From UCB3 sp964415605 (GTDB lineage Bacteria > Chloroflexota > Anaerolineae > Epilineales > Epilineaceae): a stretch of DNA of 45,224 nucleotides. The stretch lies in the NCBI GenBank assembly GCA_964415605.1, contig CAYQBA010000014.1, forward strand, positions 1-45,224, in the 5' to 3' direction. The position numbers and the translations under genes were made by a program. A model generated the notes under the pieces. That model worked only from the letters and a program-made list of their open reading frames with translations. It ran no database searches and was not told the origin of the DNA. Within the stretch, counting starts at the first letter, position 1; each line of letters opens with the position of its first letter. Below, in pieces: positions 1 through 9,700 of the stretch.

Positions 1-1
1 T

Positions 2-811
2 CAGGTGCGTCCGACGCAAGCCGGCGACTGGCCGGTGAGCACCAGCGCCGTCGCGACATACGTCGACGGGCTCGGCATCCCGGGTCAAATGGACTTCCCC
101 AACCCGACCGTCCGGGTCCTGGCGCCGTCGCCGACCCCGTCGCCGACCCACACGCCGGTCCCGACGCCGACGCCGACCCCGGCCGATCTCTACTTGCCGC
201 TTGGTCTGAACGAGCGCTGCGATCCCGAGCAGCGGTTCACCGACACGGTGCTCGTGGTCGACGCCTCCCTCAGCATGGCAGGCCCGAAGTTCGAGGCGGC
301 CAAGGCGGCGGCGGCGACGTTTGTCTCGGCCCTGGACTTCTCACCGGACGCTCGCGGCCGTCACGATCAGGTGGCCGTGGTCGTGTTCAACCGCGAGGCA
401 CGCCTGGCGCATCGGCTCAGCAACGACGAGGCCGCGATCCGCGCCGCGATCGCCGGGTTGCAGATGGCCCCCGGTACGATGATCGACCGCGGTTTGCAGG
501 TCGCGTGGGACGAGCTGCGCAGCGGACGCAGGCGTGCGGGCAGCACACCGACGATCGTGCTGCTCACCGACGGGCGGCACAACGACGATCTCGGCGGCGT
601 CGAGATCTTGGGCAACTTGATCTGCGAGGCGCGCGTTCGGCTCTACACCATCGGGCTCGGCGACGACGTCGATGCAAAATTCCTGAGCGACCTCGCCTGC
701 GAGCCTGCCATGTCGTACCTGGCGCCGGGTCCCGAGGACCTGGCCCGGATCTATACCGAGATCGCGGGGTCCATCCCGTGTGCTCCGGATGCGTTCTGGG
801 GCGGGCGCTAG
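2..811 (+). CDS. VWA-domain exported protein, 5'-truncated by window edge
   Basis: The reading frame is open to the window edge, so this is the C-terminal part of a larger protein. A GTG at position 5 is only the first possible start inside the window. Numbering from that GTG, residues 1-40 end in a strand-rich segment (DFPNPTVRVL). Residues 41-60 are a Pro/Thr linker, 61-70 contain YLPLGLN, and 75-265 form a von Willebrand factor A domain. The MIDAS motif is visible: D86-A-S88-L-S90, a Thr near 158 (PGTMIDRG) and an Asp in LLTDG at 189. VWA domains bind protein ligands through a metal ion. The segment before the linker resembles the C-terminus of the VWA protein ending at 5078 (DFPAVDVEVIGPP), so the missing part may be another VWA module; that is inference. 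No ligand can be named. Confidence 0.85.
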   Translation, partial: QVRPTQAGDWPVSTSAVATYVDGLGIPGQMDFPNPTVRVLAPSPTPSPTHTPVPTPTPTPADLYLPLGLNERCDPEQRFTDTVLVVDASLSMAGPKFEAAKAAAATFVSALDFSPDARGRHDQVAVVVFNREARLAHRLSNDEAAIRAAIAGLQMAPGTMIDRGLQVAWDELRSGRRRAGSTPTIVLLTDGRHNDDLGGVEILGNLICEARVRLYTIGLGDDVDAKFLSDLACEPAMSYLAPGPEDLARIYTEIAGSIPCAPDAFWGGR

Positions 812-940
812 GGTCATACGACATGCGGTCCGGCCGGGATCGTAAGGTCTTGGCCCGTGCCGGCAACCATGATGCATGACAGACGGTTCGCCCGGCTGGC
901 GTCGACTCGATGAACCAGACACCACGATGAGACTCTGGAG

Positions 941-3160
941 ATGGCCACGATGATGCAAGGGAAGTCCACGGCCCACGGCGCCACCCGGCGCCCGCGGCCG
1001 ACGATTCGAGCCGTGCGGGGCTCCCGGACCGCGCCTCGGCCGCGCCTGACCGCTTTGGCGATCGCCGCCGGGCTGCTGTTTGGCGGGACTTCGCCCGCCG
1101 CGGCCCAGATCGGGCTGCTGGGAGGCCCGCCGCAGATGGTCTCCGTGCGCGCCGTGTCCGAGCGGGATCGCATCGCCGCGGGAGATCGGTTGGCGGTGGC
1201 GGTAATCCTCGACTTCGCCGAGTCGTTCCACTCGTGGCCCAACCCCCCGATCGTCCCCCCCGAGTTCGGCGAGGACTTCCCCGCGATCCCGACGACGATC
1301 GACATCGTGAAGGTGCCGGACGGCCTCAGCGTCGGGCGCGTGCAGTGGCCCGCGCCGGTCCCGGTGACCGTTGACTACGGCACCGGCCCGATCGAGCTCA
1401 TGTCGTACACCGGTCGCACCGTGGCGTACGTGCCCGTCATCGCCGACGGCGCCGCACCCACCGGATCGGCCACCCTGGATCTCATGGTCGGCTATCAGGC
1501 GTGCGACGAGACCACGTGCTACCCCCCCGAGTCCGTCGCTGTCCAGGTGCCGATCGAGATCGCCGACGGCGGCGGCAGCAGCACCGCGCCGGCCGATCCG
1601 GCGCTTTTTGCCGGTTTCGACCCGGCCGGCTTCGACATTGCCCTCAATGCCGCCGGCGCCTCGGCGACGGGCGACATCGCCGTCAACGTCTTCGGGCGGA
1701 CACTCCGGTTCAGCCCCGAGGGCGGGCTCGGGCTGGCGCTGCTGCTCTTGACGGCCGCGCTGGGCGGCATGCTGCTCAACTTCACGCCCTGCGTGCTGCC
1801 CGTCCTCCCGCTGAAGGCCATGGCCCTCGGCCGGGCGGCCGGCAGCCGTGATCGGCTCGTGGTGCTCGGCGTCAGCATGGCGCTCGGCGTGGTCATGTTT
1901 TGGCTCACCATCGGGGGGGCGATCGCGTTCGTCGCCGGCTTCGACTCCATCAGCAGCCTCTTTCAGACCGGCTGGTTCTCGCTGGTCGTCGGCCTTGTCG
2001 TCGCCGTGATGGCGGTTGGCATGCTCGGCGTGTTCGAGGTGAACGCTCCGCAATGGGCGTATGCCGTGAACCCGAGCCAGGACACCTTGCAGGGCTCGTT
2101 CCTGTTCGGGATCATGACGGCGGTGCTCTCGACGCCGTGCACCGCGCCGTTCATGGGCAGCGCCGCGGCGTGGGCCGCGCTCCAGCCGCCGCCCGTCACG
2201 CTGGCGACCTTCGGAGCCATCGGCGCCGGCATGGCACTCCCGTACCTGCTGCTGTCGCTTGCGCCGCAATGGGTCCACGCGGTGCCCCGCAGCGGCGCCG
2301 CGGCGCTGGTGGTGCGCCAGGTCATGGGGCTCTTCATGCTGGCGGTGGCCGCGTTCTTCCTCGGCGTGCCGCTGGCAAGCTATCTCCAGACGCCGCCGGA
2401 CCCGGCCACGCGAGCCTATTGGTACGCCGTGGTGCTGTTCATCGTGCTGGCATGCGGCTGGATGGCGCTCCGAACGTTCCAGATCACGCCCGCCTGGCCG
2501 AAGCGGCTGGTGTTCGGCGGCGCGGGCGCCGCTCTCGCCGCCGTCAGCCTTTGGATGATGGGCGGTCTGACCAGCCATGGCCCGATTCCATGGGTCTACT
2601 ACACGCCCGAGCGGTTCGCCGCGGCAGCGGCGCGCGGCGACGTGGTCGTGGTGGACTTCACCGCCGAGTGGTGTCTCAACTGCAAGGCGCTCGAAGCCGG
2701 GGTGCTCCACCAGCCACCCGTCGTCGACCTTCTCCAACAGCCGGGGGTGACGCCGATGAAGGTCGACCTCACCGGCGACAACCCGGCCGGCCGCGCCAAG
2801 CTCAAAGAGCTCAGCTGGGTCGGGATCCCGCTGCTGGCGATCTACGGCCCGTCCACGGGCTATGACGACACGACCCTCAAGTTCGACTCGTACACCGTCG
2901 GGACGGTCGAGGCCGCCGGGGACAGCGCGCGGCGCGTCGCGGCTGGCGCGGCCCCCAACGGCGACGCAACGGCGCCGCCGCGCGGTCAGCCGCGCGCGCC
3001 AGCCATGGCAGGTAGATGCCGTCGGTGGCCGTATGCGTCGGGCTCGGCGTCGGGGTCGGTGTCTGGGCGGAGGGGCTTCCGGTCGGCGTGGCATCGATGG
3101 GCGTTGGCGTCGCCGTCGGTGTCGGCGTGGCGCGTCCCGGCGTGGCGTCGCTTGCCTTGA
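941..3160 (+). CDS. dsbD: Thiol:disulfide interchange protein DsbD (full-length, three domains)
   Basis: DsbD passes electrons from cytoplasmic thioredoxin across the membrane to exported thiol proteins. All three parts are present. There is a signal-like N-terminus, then an alpha domain with C188 and C193 (ACDETTCYPP). A multi-TM beta domain (about 265-545) carries one Cys in each half: C284 in NFTPCVLP and C400 in STPCTAPF. The thioredoxin-like gamma domain has C578-x-x-C581 (AEWCLNCK). ATG at 941 is the longest start, but GGAG at 937-940 fits ATG 950 or 953 better. The fold ends near residue 660. The last ~70 residues (Arg/Ser/Trp-rich) are read-through, antisense to the convergent beta-helix gene over 284 bp. 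A two-base deletion or one-base insertion near 2991-2998 would end it at TAG 3013-3015 (see findings). Confidence 0.9.
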   Translation: MATMMQGKSTAHGATRRPRPTIRAVRGSRTAPRPRLTALAIAAGLLFGGTSPAAAQIGLLGGPPQMVSVRAVSERDRIAAGDRLAVAVILDFAESFHSWPNPPIVPPEFGEDFPAIPTTIDIVKVPDGLSVGRVQWPAPVPVTVDYGTGPIELMSYTGRTVAYVPVIADGAAPTGSATLDLMVGYQACDETTCYPPESVAVQVPIEIADGGGSSTAPADPALFAGFDPAGFDIALNAAGASATGDIAVNVFGRTLRFSPEGGLGLALLLLTAALGGMLLNFTPCVLPVLPLKAMALGRAAGSRDRLVVLGVSMALGVVMFWLTIGGAIAFVAGFDSISSLFQTGWFSLVVGLVVAVMAVGMLGVFEVNAPQWAYAVNPSQDTLQGSFLFGIMTAVLSTPCTAPFMGSAAAWAALQPPPVTLATFGAIGAGMALPYLLLSLAPQWVHAVPRSGAAALVVRQVMGLFMLAVAAFFLGVPLASYLQTPPDPATRAYWYAVVLFIVLACGWMALRTFQITPAWPKRLVFGGAGAALAAVSLWMMGGLTSHGPIPWVYYTPERFAAAAARGDVVVVDFTAEWCLNCKALEAGVLHQPPVVDLLQQPGVTPMKVDLTGDNPAGRAKLKELSWVGIPLLAIYGPSTGYDDTTLKFDSYTVGTVEAAGDSARRVAAGAAPNGDATAPPRGQPRAPAMAGRCRRWPYASGSASGSVSGRRGFRSAWHRWALASPSVSAWRVPAWRRLP

Positions 3161-4691
3161 CCGACTCGGCGAGCTCCGACGTGTTGAGCCCATCCGTCGC
3201 GGTGACGGTCAGCCACTCGGCCGCAAACCCGGCGGCCTTCTCGAAACGGAAGGCTCCGGCCTCGTCGGCGGTGGTCGATCCTTCGAACGTTTCGGCCTCA
3301 CGATCCGGGTCCGAGAACACCTCGACCTTGCAGCCCGGGCACGCCGTGCCCGCGATGACCGTCCGTGACGCGGACGTGATCCGCGGGATCCGGACGCCTC
3401 GATTGGCGCCCTGGCTCAGGGTGATCGGCTTGCCGGCGTTGCGGGTGATGCGGTTCTCGGTGATCGTGATGTTGCGCGTGTTGGTGGCCTGCAGGAAGAT
3501 GCCACCCTTGTCGTTGCACAGGAGCTGGTTGCCCTTGATCTCGGTGTCCTGAGGACCGCTGACCAGCCACAGACCATAGCCCGAGTTGCCGCGGCACAGT
3601 TGGCCCGTCGGGTCGCCGCCGATGATGTTGTCGATGAGCACCGTCCCGGACATCGGCTCGGCGAGCCGGATCCCGGTGCCGCGGCGGTTGCTGATCACGT
3701 TTTCGATGATACGGTTGCCCGGTGACCCGATGAAGGTCACGCCCGTCTCGAGCCCGTAGGAGCTGGCGCCCGTCGCGTCGAGCCCGAGCCAGTTGCCGCG
3801 GATCTCGTTGTTGCGCGTGGGCTCGATCGTCAAGCCGGGGATGCGGATCTGCTCGATGCGCAGGCCGCTGCCGTCGGCTGCCGCCAGGACGTTCGGGTTC
3901 TCGACGTCACCGATGACATTGCCGAAGGCGCCCTGCTCGATGTAGATGCAGTCCTCCTTGATGGCGCGGACCACCGTGCCGTCGCCCGTGACGCCGCACC
4001 AGATGCCGAACACCTTGTTGTTGAAGGCCTCGGTGCCGAGGATCCGCACGCCGACGCCCTTGGTGATGTCGGTAAACACCACGCCGGGGCCGATCTGGTT
4101 GTTCTTGGCCGGGTCGCGCCGCAGGTTGGGCTGGATGAGGATGGCCGCCGACTCGAACGTGCCGCGCACTTCGAACCCGGACAGGATGTTGGTCTCGCTC
4201 TCCAGGCCGAACAAGTGCTCCATCCCGATGCTGGCGTCGATGACCACCCGGTTATCCTGCGGCCCGCGCCAGGTCAGCATGCGCTTGAAGTCGACGAACG
4301 TCTGCCGTGCCGTCATCTGGATCGGCTGCCGGTTCTGGATCTTGATCACCCAGCGGCCGGTCTCGGGGTTGTAGTTTGGATCGGATTTCCGCAAGGGCCG
4401 CTTGCCGGGGGGGCATTCCTTCGCACCCGGCACCTCGGCTGGATCGAAGCAGGCTGTCACGAACGCGCCCGTCTCCTCGATCTGCCCGGTGCGGATGGCG
4501 AGGCGCAACGAGCACGTGTTGGTGTCGGTGCAAATCTCGTCCACGCTGGACGGCACGATGTCCTGGGTGGTGTTCACGAAGATGGTGGGGATGCCCCCTT
4601 GCGCGTGACTGCTCGACGCCGTTCCGGTGGCGGAGATCACGACGGCGCAACAGGCGGCCGCCAGCGCGGCGCCTGGCCTGAGGGTGTACAT
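2877..4691 (-). CDS. Exported right-handed beta-helix protein, CSLREA-like
   Basis: ATG at 4691 is chosen because GGAGG (4703-4699) lies 7 nt upstream and a signal peptide follows (residues 1-31, ending SSSHA). Residues 35-75 resemble the CSLREA N-terminal domain of repetitive surface proteins: FVNTTQD then TNTCSLRLAI. The usual Glu is Leu here, and C60 is the conserved Cys. The middle is a parallel beta-helix with repeated N-x-I-x-x-N rungs (for example NRIIENVISN and NTRNITITENRITRN). A small Ig-like stretch with a CPGCKVEVF segment follows, then a Pro/Thr linker and IYLPWLARA (559-567). The 37 Arg-rich residues after that tail are antisense to dsbD and probably not natural: the same indel proposed for dsbD would stop this protein at TGA 2988-2986. 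Such helices often bind or cleave polysaccharide; no catalytic residues are recognised. Confidence 0.82.
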   Translation of the reverse strand: MYTLRPGAALAAACCAVVISATGTASSSHAQGGIPTIFVNTTQDIVPSSVDEICTDTNTCSLRLAIRTGQIEETGAFVTACFDPAEVPGAKECPPGKRPLRKSDPNYNPETGRWVIKIQNRQPIQMTARQTFVDFKRMLTWRGPQDNRVVIDASIGMEHLFGLESETNILSGFEVRGTFESAAILIQPNLRRDPAKNNQIGPGVVFTDITKGVGVRILGTEAFNNKVFGIWCGVTGDGTVVRAIKEDCIYIEQGAFGNVIGDVENPNVLAAADGSGLRIEQIRIPGLTIEPTRNNEIRGNWLGLDATGASSYGLETGVTFIGSPGNRIIENVISNRRGTGIRLAEPMSGTVLIDNIIGGDPTGQLCRGNSGYGLWLVSGPQDTEIKGNQLLCNDKGGIFLQATNTRNITITENRITRNAGKPITLSQGANRGVRIPRITSASRTVIAGTACPGCKVEVFSDPDREAETFEGSTTADEAGAFRFEKAAGFAAEWLTVTATDGLNTSELAESVKASDATPGRATPTPTATPTPIDATPTGSPSAQTPTPTPSPTHTATDGIYLPWLARAADRAAAPLRRRWGPRQPRRAARCPRRPRPSRRCTSRT

Positions 4692-5077
4692 AACGCTGCC
4701 TCCAACTTGGGCTGTGGGTCGATGGACGTGGCGCATCCGGCGCGGACCGCCGCCCGTCGCCCAGGCCGGGCGGCGAGGGGGGTGGCACCTGGAGTGGGAG
4801 GGTTGCAAGCGCATCCGGTTCATGAAGGCCACCGGCGGGCGCGCCCCATGCCCCCCCCCCCCGGGCAACCAACTCGGTTGCCCCCGCCGCCGCCCCCGCC
4901 CCTCCGGCGCGTGGGTGGGCGCCCCGGCGGGGCGGGGCGGGGGGTGCCCCGTGGTGGGGGTGGGGGGCACGCGCCCCGGTTTATTGCTGCCCCCGGGGGG
5001 GGCGTGCCAGGCCCCGCCCCGCCGGTGCATCCTCGTCGTTGACCGCCGCGGACGCCTCGTCCGAGCGGCCGATTGGA
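4692..5077. other. Intergenic region with homopolymer runs and G-rich tract
   Basis: No gene is supported in these 386 bases between two minus-strand genes. The stretch holds a run of 12 C at 4851-4862, an 8-bp hairpin at 4863-4883, and five G-runs of 4-6 between 4929 and 4967 that could form a G-quadruplex on the plus strand. Sequence near such runs is prone to assembly error. Confidence 0.6.
4863..4883 (-). terminator. Hairpin downstream of the VWA gene
   Basis: Perfect 8-bp inverted repeat GGGCAACC / GGTTGCCC with a 5-nt loop. It lies about 195 nt beyond the stop of the minus-strand VWA gene (5078) and upstream of the beta-helix gene start. No T-tract follows, so termination is only a possibility. 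Confidence 0.3.
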
Positions 5078-6535
5078 TCACGGCATCGGCGGGCCGATGA
5101 CCTCGACGTCCACCGCCGGGAAGTCCGCCTTGCCGGGCCGGTTCTCGCTGTCCTTCCACTCGATGCCGGCGCTGGCGCTGATCGGCAGCTTGCCGGTGCC
5201 CTGCGGCTTGATGTCGTACGTCACGGTGATCCGGTCCGATGGCATCGGGAACACCCATTCCATCTTCTGGCCGTTGATCGTCGCCGCCGCCGGGCTGGGC
5301 GAGCCGGCGACCAGCTGGATGTTGGCGCTCAGCTCGTCGCGCAGCGTGAGCTCCGTCATCTTCACCGGCCGGAACTCCGGCAGCGGGTTGGGCGTGCGCG
5401 TGTTGCCGTACAGGTGCATGAACTCCTTCATGTCCCGCAGCGTCAGCGCGTACTCGGTCTCCGAGGCGATGTCGCGCATCTTGCGGAGGTTCGCCGACCG
5501 GCCCGCGGCCAGCGTCACGACGTCGATGCGCTTGTCGACCTTGACCCGCAGGTCGCGCGAGCAGAACTGGCCGTCCGAGATGACGACGATCACCCGGGTG
5601 CGGTCCTTCTCCCCCGTCGCCCGGTTGGGCGTCTTGTCGAGGAGCGTTCGCTCGGCCGTGCGCAGGCCGAGGTCGATGCGGGTCTTGCCGTTGCCGCGCA
5701 GCAGGCCCAGGCGATTGGCGATCCGCTTGCCGTCGCTCGACAGGCTGACGAGGCGCCGGCCGCGCTCGTTGAACGACACGAGCCCGAGCCGCAGGTGGCT
5801 CGAGGTCAGGTCGCGCTGCACGCTGGGCTGGTCGACGAACTCGCGGATGAACGAACGGGCTTCGCGGATCAGGTCTTCGCTGCCGGCGGCCTCGTCGTTG
5901 GCCGGCTTACCCGAGCCCGCGCCAGGGTCCGACCCCGGGTTGGTGCTCGGCGTGGCCAAGCCGGGCAGCGGCGGCCCTTCGGGGGTCGGGGTCCCGCCGG
6001 GGTTGGAGATGCCTGACGACGCGCCCGCCCCTTCACATCCGGACGGCTCGGCGCCGGGGCGCGACGGGGCACCTGGATTCAACCCGGGATCGGTTCCCCC
6101 GCCCGGGCTGGGCTGATCCGCACCGGGCGCAAACAGGTCGGCCAGGCCCAGCAGCGGAAGCGGCGGCTCCGGCGGGATCGGGTCCGGCGGCGGCTGGGTG
6201 GCGAGGCCGGGCGACTCGGTCGGCTTGCCCGAGCCCGGGTCCGCCCCGAGCACGCTGCCGCGCGTCATGGAGTTGGAAACGTCCACCAGGAAGATCATGT
6301 CCATCGGCAGCTTGTAGTCGGGGCAGGTCTGCGTGATCACCATCGTCACGCGGGCGGTGTCGCCCGGCTGCACCTGGGCCGGATCCACGCTCTTGTTCAG
6401 GCCGGTGGCGCAATCGCTCGATGGCGCGGCGATGGGCTGGGCCTGCAACCGGGGCGTGCCGAGCAGCCCCACCGCGGCCAGCACGGCCGCCAAGGGCGCG
6501 AGGCCCACGGACAACAGTTTGAGTCGGCGCATCAT
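5078..6535 (-). CDS. Exported VWA-domain protein with a long Pro/Gly insertion
   Basis: ATG 6535 (or ATG 6532) is supported by AAGGAG at 6546-6541, 5 or 8 nt upstream. A signal peptide covers about residues 1-33 (ending LQAQP). A short N-terminal segment carries two Cys, then the VWA fold begins with MIFLVDVSNSM. The MIDAS is D85-x-S87-x-S89, with a later Thr in GNGKTRIDLG and an Asp in VISDGQ. Immediately after the first MIDAS strand, about 125 residues (roughly 94-218) of Pro/Gly/Ser-rich low complexity interrupt the domain before the fold resumes at EDLIREARSF. The C-terminal ~100 residues look like a beta-sandwich ending ADFPAVDVEVIGPP. Unlike its neighbours it lacks a [YF]-x-P tail. Ligand unknown. 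Confidence 0.85.
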   Translation of the reverse strand: MMRRLKLLSVGLAPLAAVLAAVGLLGTPRLQAQPIAAPSSDCATGLNKSVDPAQVQPGDTARVTMVITQTCPDYKLPMDMIFLVDVSNSMTRGSVLGADPGSGKPTESPGLATQPPPDPIPPEPPLPLLGLADLFAPGADQPSPGGGTDPGLNPGAPSRPGAEPSGCEGAGASSGISNPGGTPTPEGPPLPGLATPSTNPGSDPGAGSGKPANDEAAGSEDLIREARSFIREFVDQPSVQRDLTSSHLRLGLVSFNERGRRLVSLSSDGKRIANRLGLLRGNGKTRIDLGLRTAERTLLDKTPNRATGEKDRTRVIVVISDGQFCSRDLRVKVDKRIDVVTLAAGRSANLRKMRDIASETEYALTLRDMKEFMHLYGNTRTPNPLPEFRPVKMTELTLRDELSANIQLVAGSPSPAAATINGQKMEWVFPMPSDRITVTYDIKPQGTGKLPISASAGIEWKDSENRPGKADFPAVDVEVIGPPMP

Positions 6536-6676
6536 GTGGACTCCTTTTCGATTGGAGAGTCGGTCTAACATGCGATGATCGCTCGGATCGGCGCGCCGCG
6601 TCCGGCACACCGCCGATGCCCCTCACCCCTGCATCCGCCACGCCGGCGCTTGCACATTTGGCGGAAGCATCGTAAC

Positions 6677-6682
6677 TATAAT
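6677..6682 (+). promoter_or_regulatory. Perfect TATAAT -10 box for the beta-helix gene
   Basis: A consensus TATAAT sits 80 bp before the start codon at 6763, in a locally AT-richer patch of otherwise GC-rich DNA. No good -35 is seen at 16-18 bp; TTGCAC at 6650 is 21 bp away. Hence moderate confidence. Confidence 0.4.
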
Positions 6683-6762
6683 GGTACTCAAATCCCGACC
6701 GGAAGTGAACTGCCGCGTCCGGAGGGCTGAACTGAACCCGATGCGCCTTGGAGAGATCCGAC

Positions 6763-9700
6763 ATGTCAACCCGACCTTTGCCCCGGCGGCCCGCGCCGCT
6801 CATGGCCGGCCTGGTCGCCGTCGCCGCTCTGGCCCTGACCGGACGGGGCTCGGAAGCCCTGGCTGCCGGGCCGCCATCGCCCGCCGCCCCGTCCGCGGAT
6901 GGCCTTGACGCCACGGTGACGGTCTGCCCGAGCGGTTGCGACTTCACGAGCATCCAGCCGGCCGTGGCCGCCGCCCAGCTCGGCGACACCGTGTTCATCG
7001 GCTCGGGAACCTACCGGGAGACGGTGACCATCGACAAGAGCCTGACGCTGCGCGGCGTCGGGCCCAAGGTGGCCATCATCGACGGCAACGGCCAGGGCCC
7101 GGTGATCACCGTGCGACCGGGCGTGGGGGCGACGATCAGCGGGCTGTCGGTGATCGGCGGCCGCGCGGCGTCGGGCGCCGGCATCTACAACAGCGGTGCG
7201 CTCAACCTGTCGGACTGCGAGGTGTCCGGCAACGCCACCAACAGCCCGACCGAGGGCTGGGGCGGCGGCGTGTTCAACTACGGCGGCGTGATGAACGTCA
7301 CGGCCTGCACGATCGCCGACAACCGCGGCCGCCTCGGCGGCGCCATCATCAACGCGTTCGGCACCCTCGTGCTGACCAACAGCCGGCTGACCGGCAACAC
7401 GGCCGCCAAGTCCGGCGGCGCGCTCCACAACGGCGTCGACGCCAGCGTGCGCTTCGACACGGTCCTCCTGGCCGACAACAAGGTCGACGCCGCCGAGATC
7501 AACGGCCGCGGCGGCGGCATCTTCAGCGCGGGCTTCACGTACGTGTCGCGCAGCACGTTCACGGGGAACTACGCCCCGGAGTTCGGCGGCGCCGTGTTCC
7601 AGTACCAGGACACGATCATCCTCTCCAACAGCACCGTGAGCGCCAACACGGCCGACGTCGGCGGCGGCGCGATCTACATCGCCGGCGGCTCGATGCTCGT
7701 GACCAACGGGACGTTCGTGAACAACCGGGGATCATTCGGGGCGATCTGGAACAACGACAAGGTGACGCTGCGCAACTCGCTTCTCGGCAACAACCCCGGA
7801 GGGAGCTGCTTCGGCGAGATCACCTCGATCGGCTACAACCTCGACAGCGGCAACTCGTGCAGCTTCCGTTCCTCGGGTGACCTCGTCAACGTCAACCCGC
7901 GGATCGGGCCGCTGGCCGACAACGGCGGGCTCACGCCCACCTACGCCATCGGCGCCGACAGCCCGGCCGTGGATGCCGGCGATCCACTCGGCTGCACCGC
8001 GCCCGACGACACGCTCCTCGGCACCGATCAGCGCGGCGCCCTGCGCCCGGTGGACGGCAACGGCGACGGCGTCAAACGCTGCGACATCGGGGCCTACGAA
8101 TACCAGCCGGACGCGCCGTACTTCACGACGCCGACACCGACGCCGATCCCCGTGGCGCCAGGCGCCGTGACGGTGTGCGCGAGCGGCTGCCAGCACACGT
8201 CGGTCAAGGCGGCGGTGGCGGCGGCCCCGGCCGGCGGCACGGTGTTCGTCCATGCGGGCACGTATGTCGAGAGCGTGTCGGTGGACAAGAGCCTGACGCT
8301 CCAGGGCGCCGGGCAGAACGTGACCGAAATCGACGGTAACCGCACGGCCCCGGTGTTGACCGTGGCCGCCGGCACGACGGTGACCGTCCGCAACCTCGGC
8401 CTCGTGCGCGGCCAGGGTGTCGTGAACGCCGGCAGCCTCACGCTGCACGAAGCGACGGTGGCGTACAACGCCAGCCCGACGACGGGCGGCATCCGCAACA
8501 CCGGCACCCTCAACGTGATCAGCTCCGTCGTCGCCAGCAACGTCAGCCTCGAGGATAACGGCGGCGGCATCTACAGCAACGGCGGGACCGTCACCATCCG
8601 CGGCAGCACGATCGCCGGCAACGCGGCCAACGGCAAGACCGGCGACGGGTTCGGCGGCGCCGTGTATGCCCGGGGCGGGAGCCTGACGGTGGAAGACAGC
8701 ACCGTCGGCAGCAACGAGGCCCGGCAGGGCGCCGGCATTGCCGGCAACAACAGCCAGATCACGCTTCGCGGCGCGACGATCTCGGGCAACCGTGGCCAGT
8801 TCGGGGGCGGGCTGTACACCTATCTCGGCCAGGTCAACGTGACCGGCGGCGCCATCCTCGGCAACACGGCCGGCCTGGGGGGCGGCGTCTACGCCTACGG
8901 CCCGGTGACGCTCACCAATGCCCGCGTCGCGCAGAACGTGGTCTCGGGTCAGTATGGCTACGGGGGCGGCGTCATGAGCAACGGCGCCGCCGTCACTGTC
9001 ACGGGCGGCTCGATCAGCGACAACGAGGCCATCCAGGGCGGCGCGGTTTACGCCTACAAGCCCGAGGCGCGTGTCAAGATCGACGACGCGACCCTCTCGG
9101 GCAACAAGGCCTCGTACGGCGGCGCCGTCAGCCTTTGGCAAGGCGAGACGGCCCTGTCCGGGGTCACGCTGCAGGCCAACGCGGCGTTCCTCGATGGTGG
9201 CGGCGTTTTCGTGCAGGAGGGCAAGATCACGCTGCGCGCAAGCCAGCTCATCGGCAATACGTGTGACCGCAACGGCGGCGGGCTGTATGTCGCGGCCGCG
9301 GGATCGATCGACGCCGCCAGCACGCACATCACGGGGAGCTCGATCGATGGCAGCGGGGCGGGAGCGTACGTGGCGGGTCAGCTCGTGTTCGACGGCGGAA
9401 CCATCGCGGACAACGTCACGAGCGACGCCACGAGCTTCGGCGGTGGCGTCTTCAACGAGGGCGGGCGCGTCACGCTCCGCCGGGCGGCGATCGTGCGCAA
9501 CACGGCCGCCGACGGCGGGGGCATCGCCAACCGCGGCACCCTGCAGGCCGAGAACGTCACGCTGTCGGGCAACCGGGCCACGCGCGGCGCGGGCCTGCGC
9601 AACGCGGCCGGCGCGTCGACGCTCGCCAACGTGACGATCGCCGACAACGTGCTCGAGGTGCGCGTCGTCGAGCCCACGGAGACCCCCGAGCCGACGGACG

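Noticed and set aside
341..3193. 950-codon open frame on the minus strand
   Set aside because: It is antisense to the VWA and dsbD genes, rich in Arg/His/Gly with no motif. Long antisense frames are expected in very GC-rich genes.
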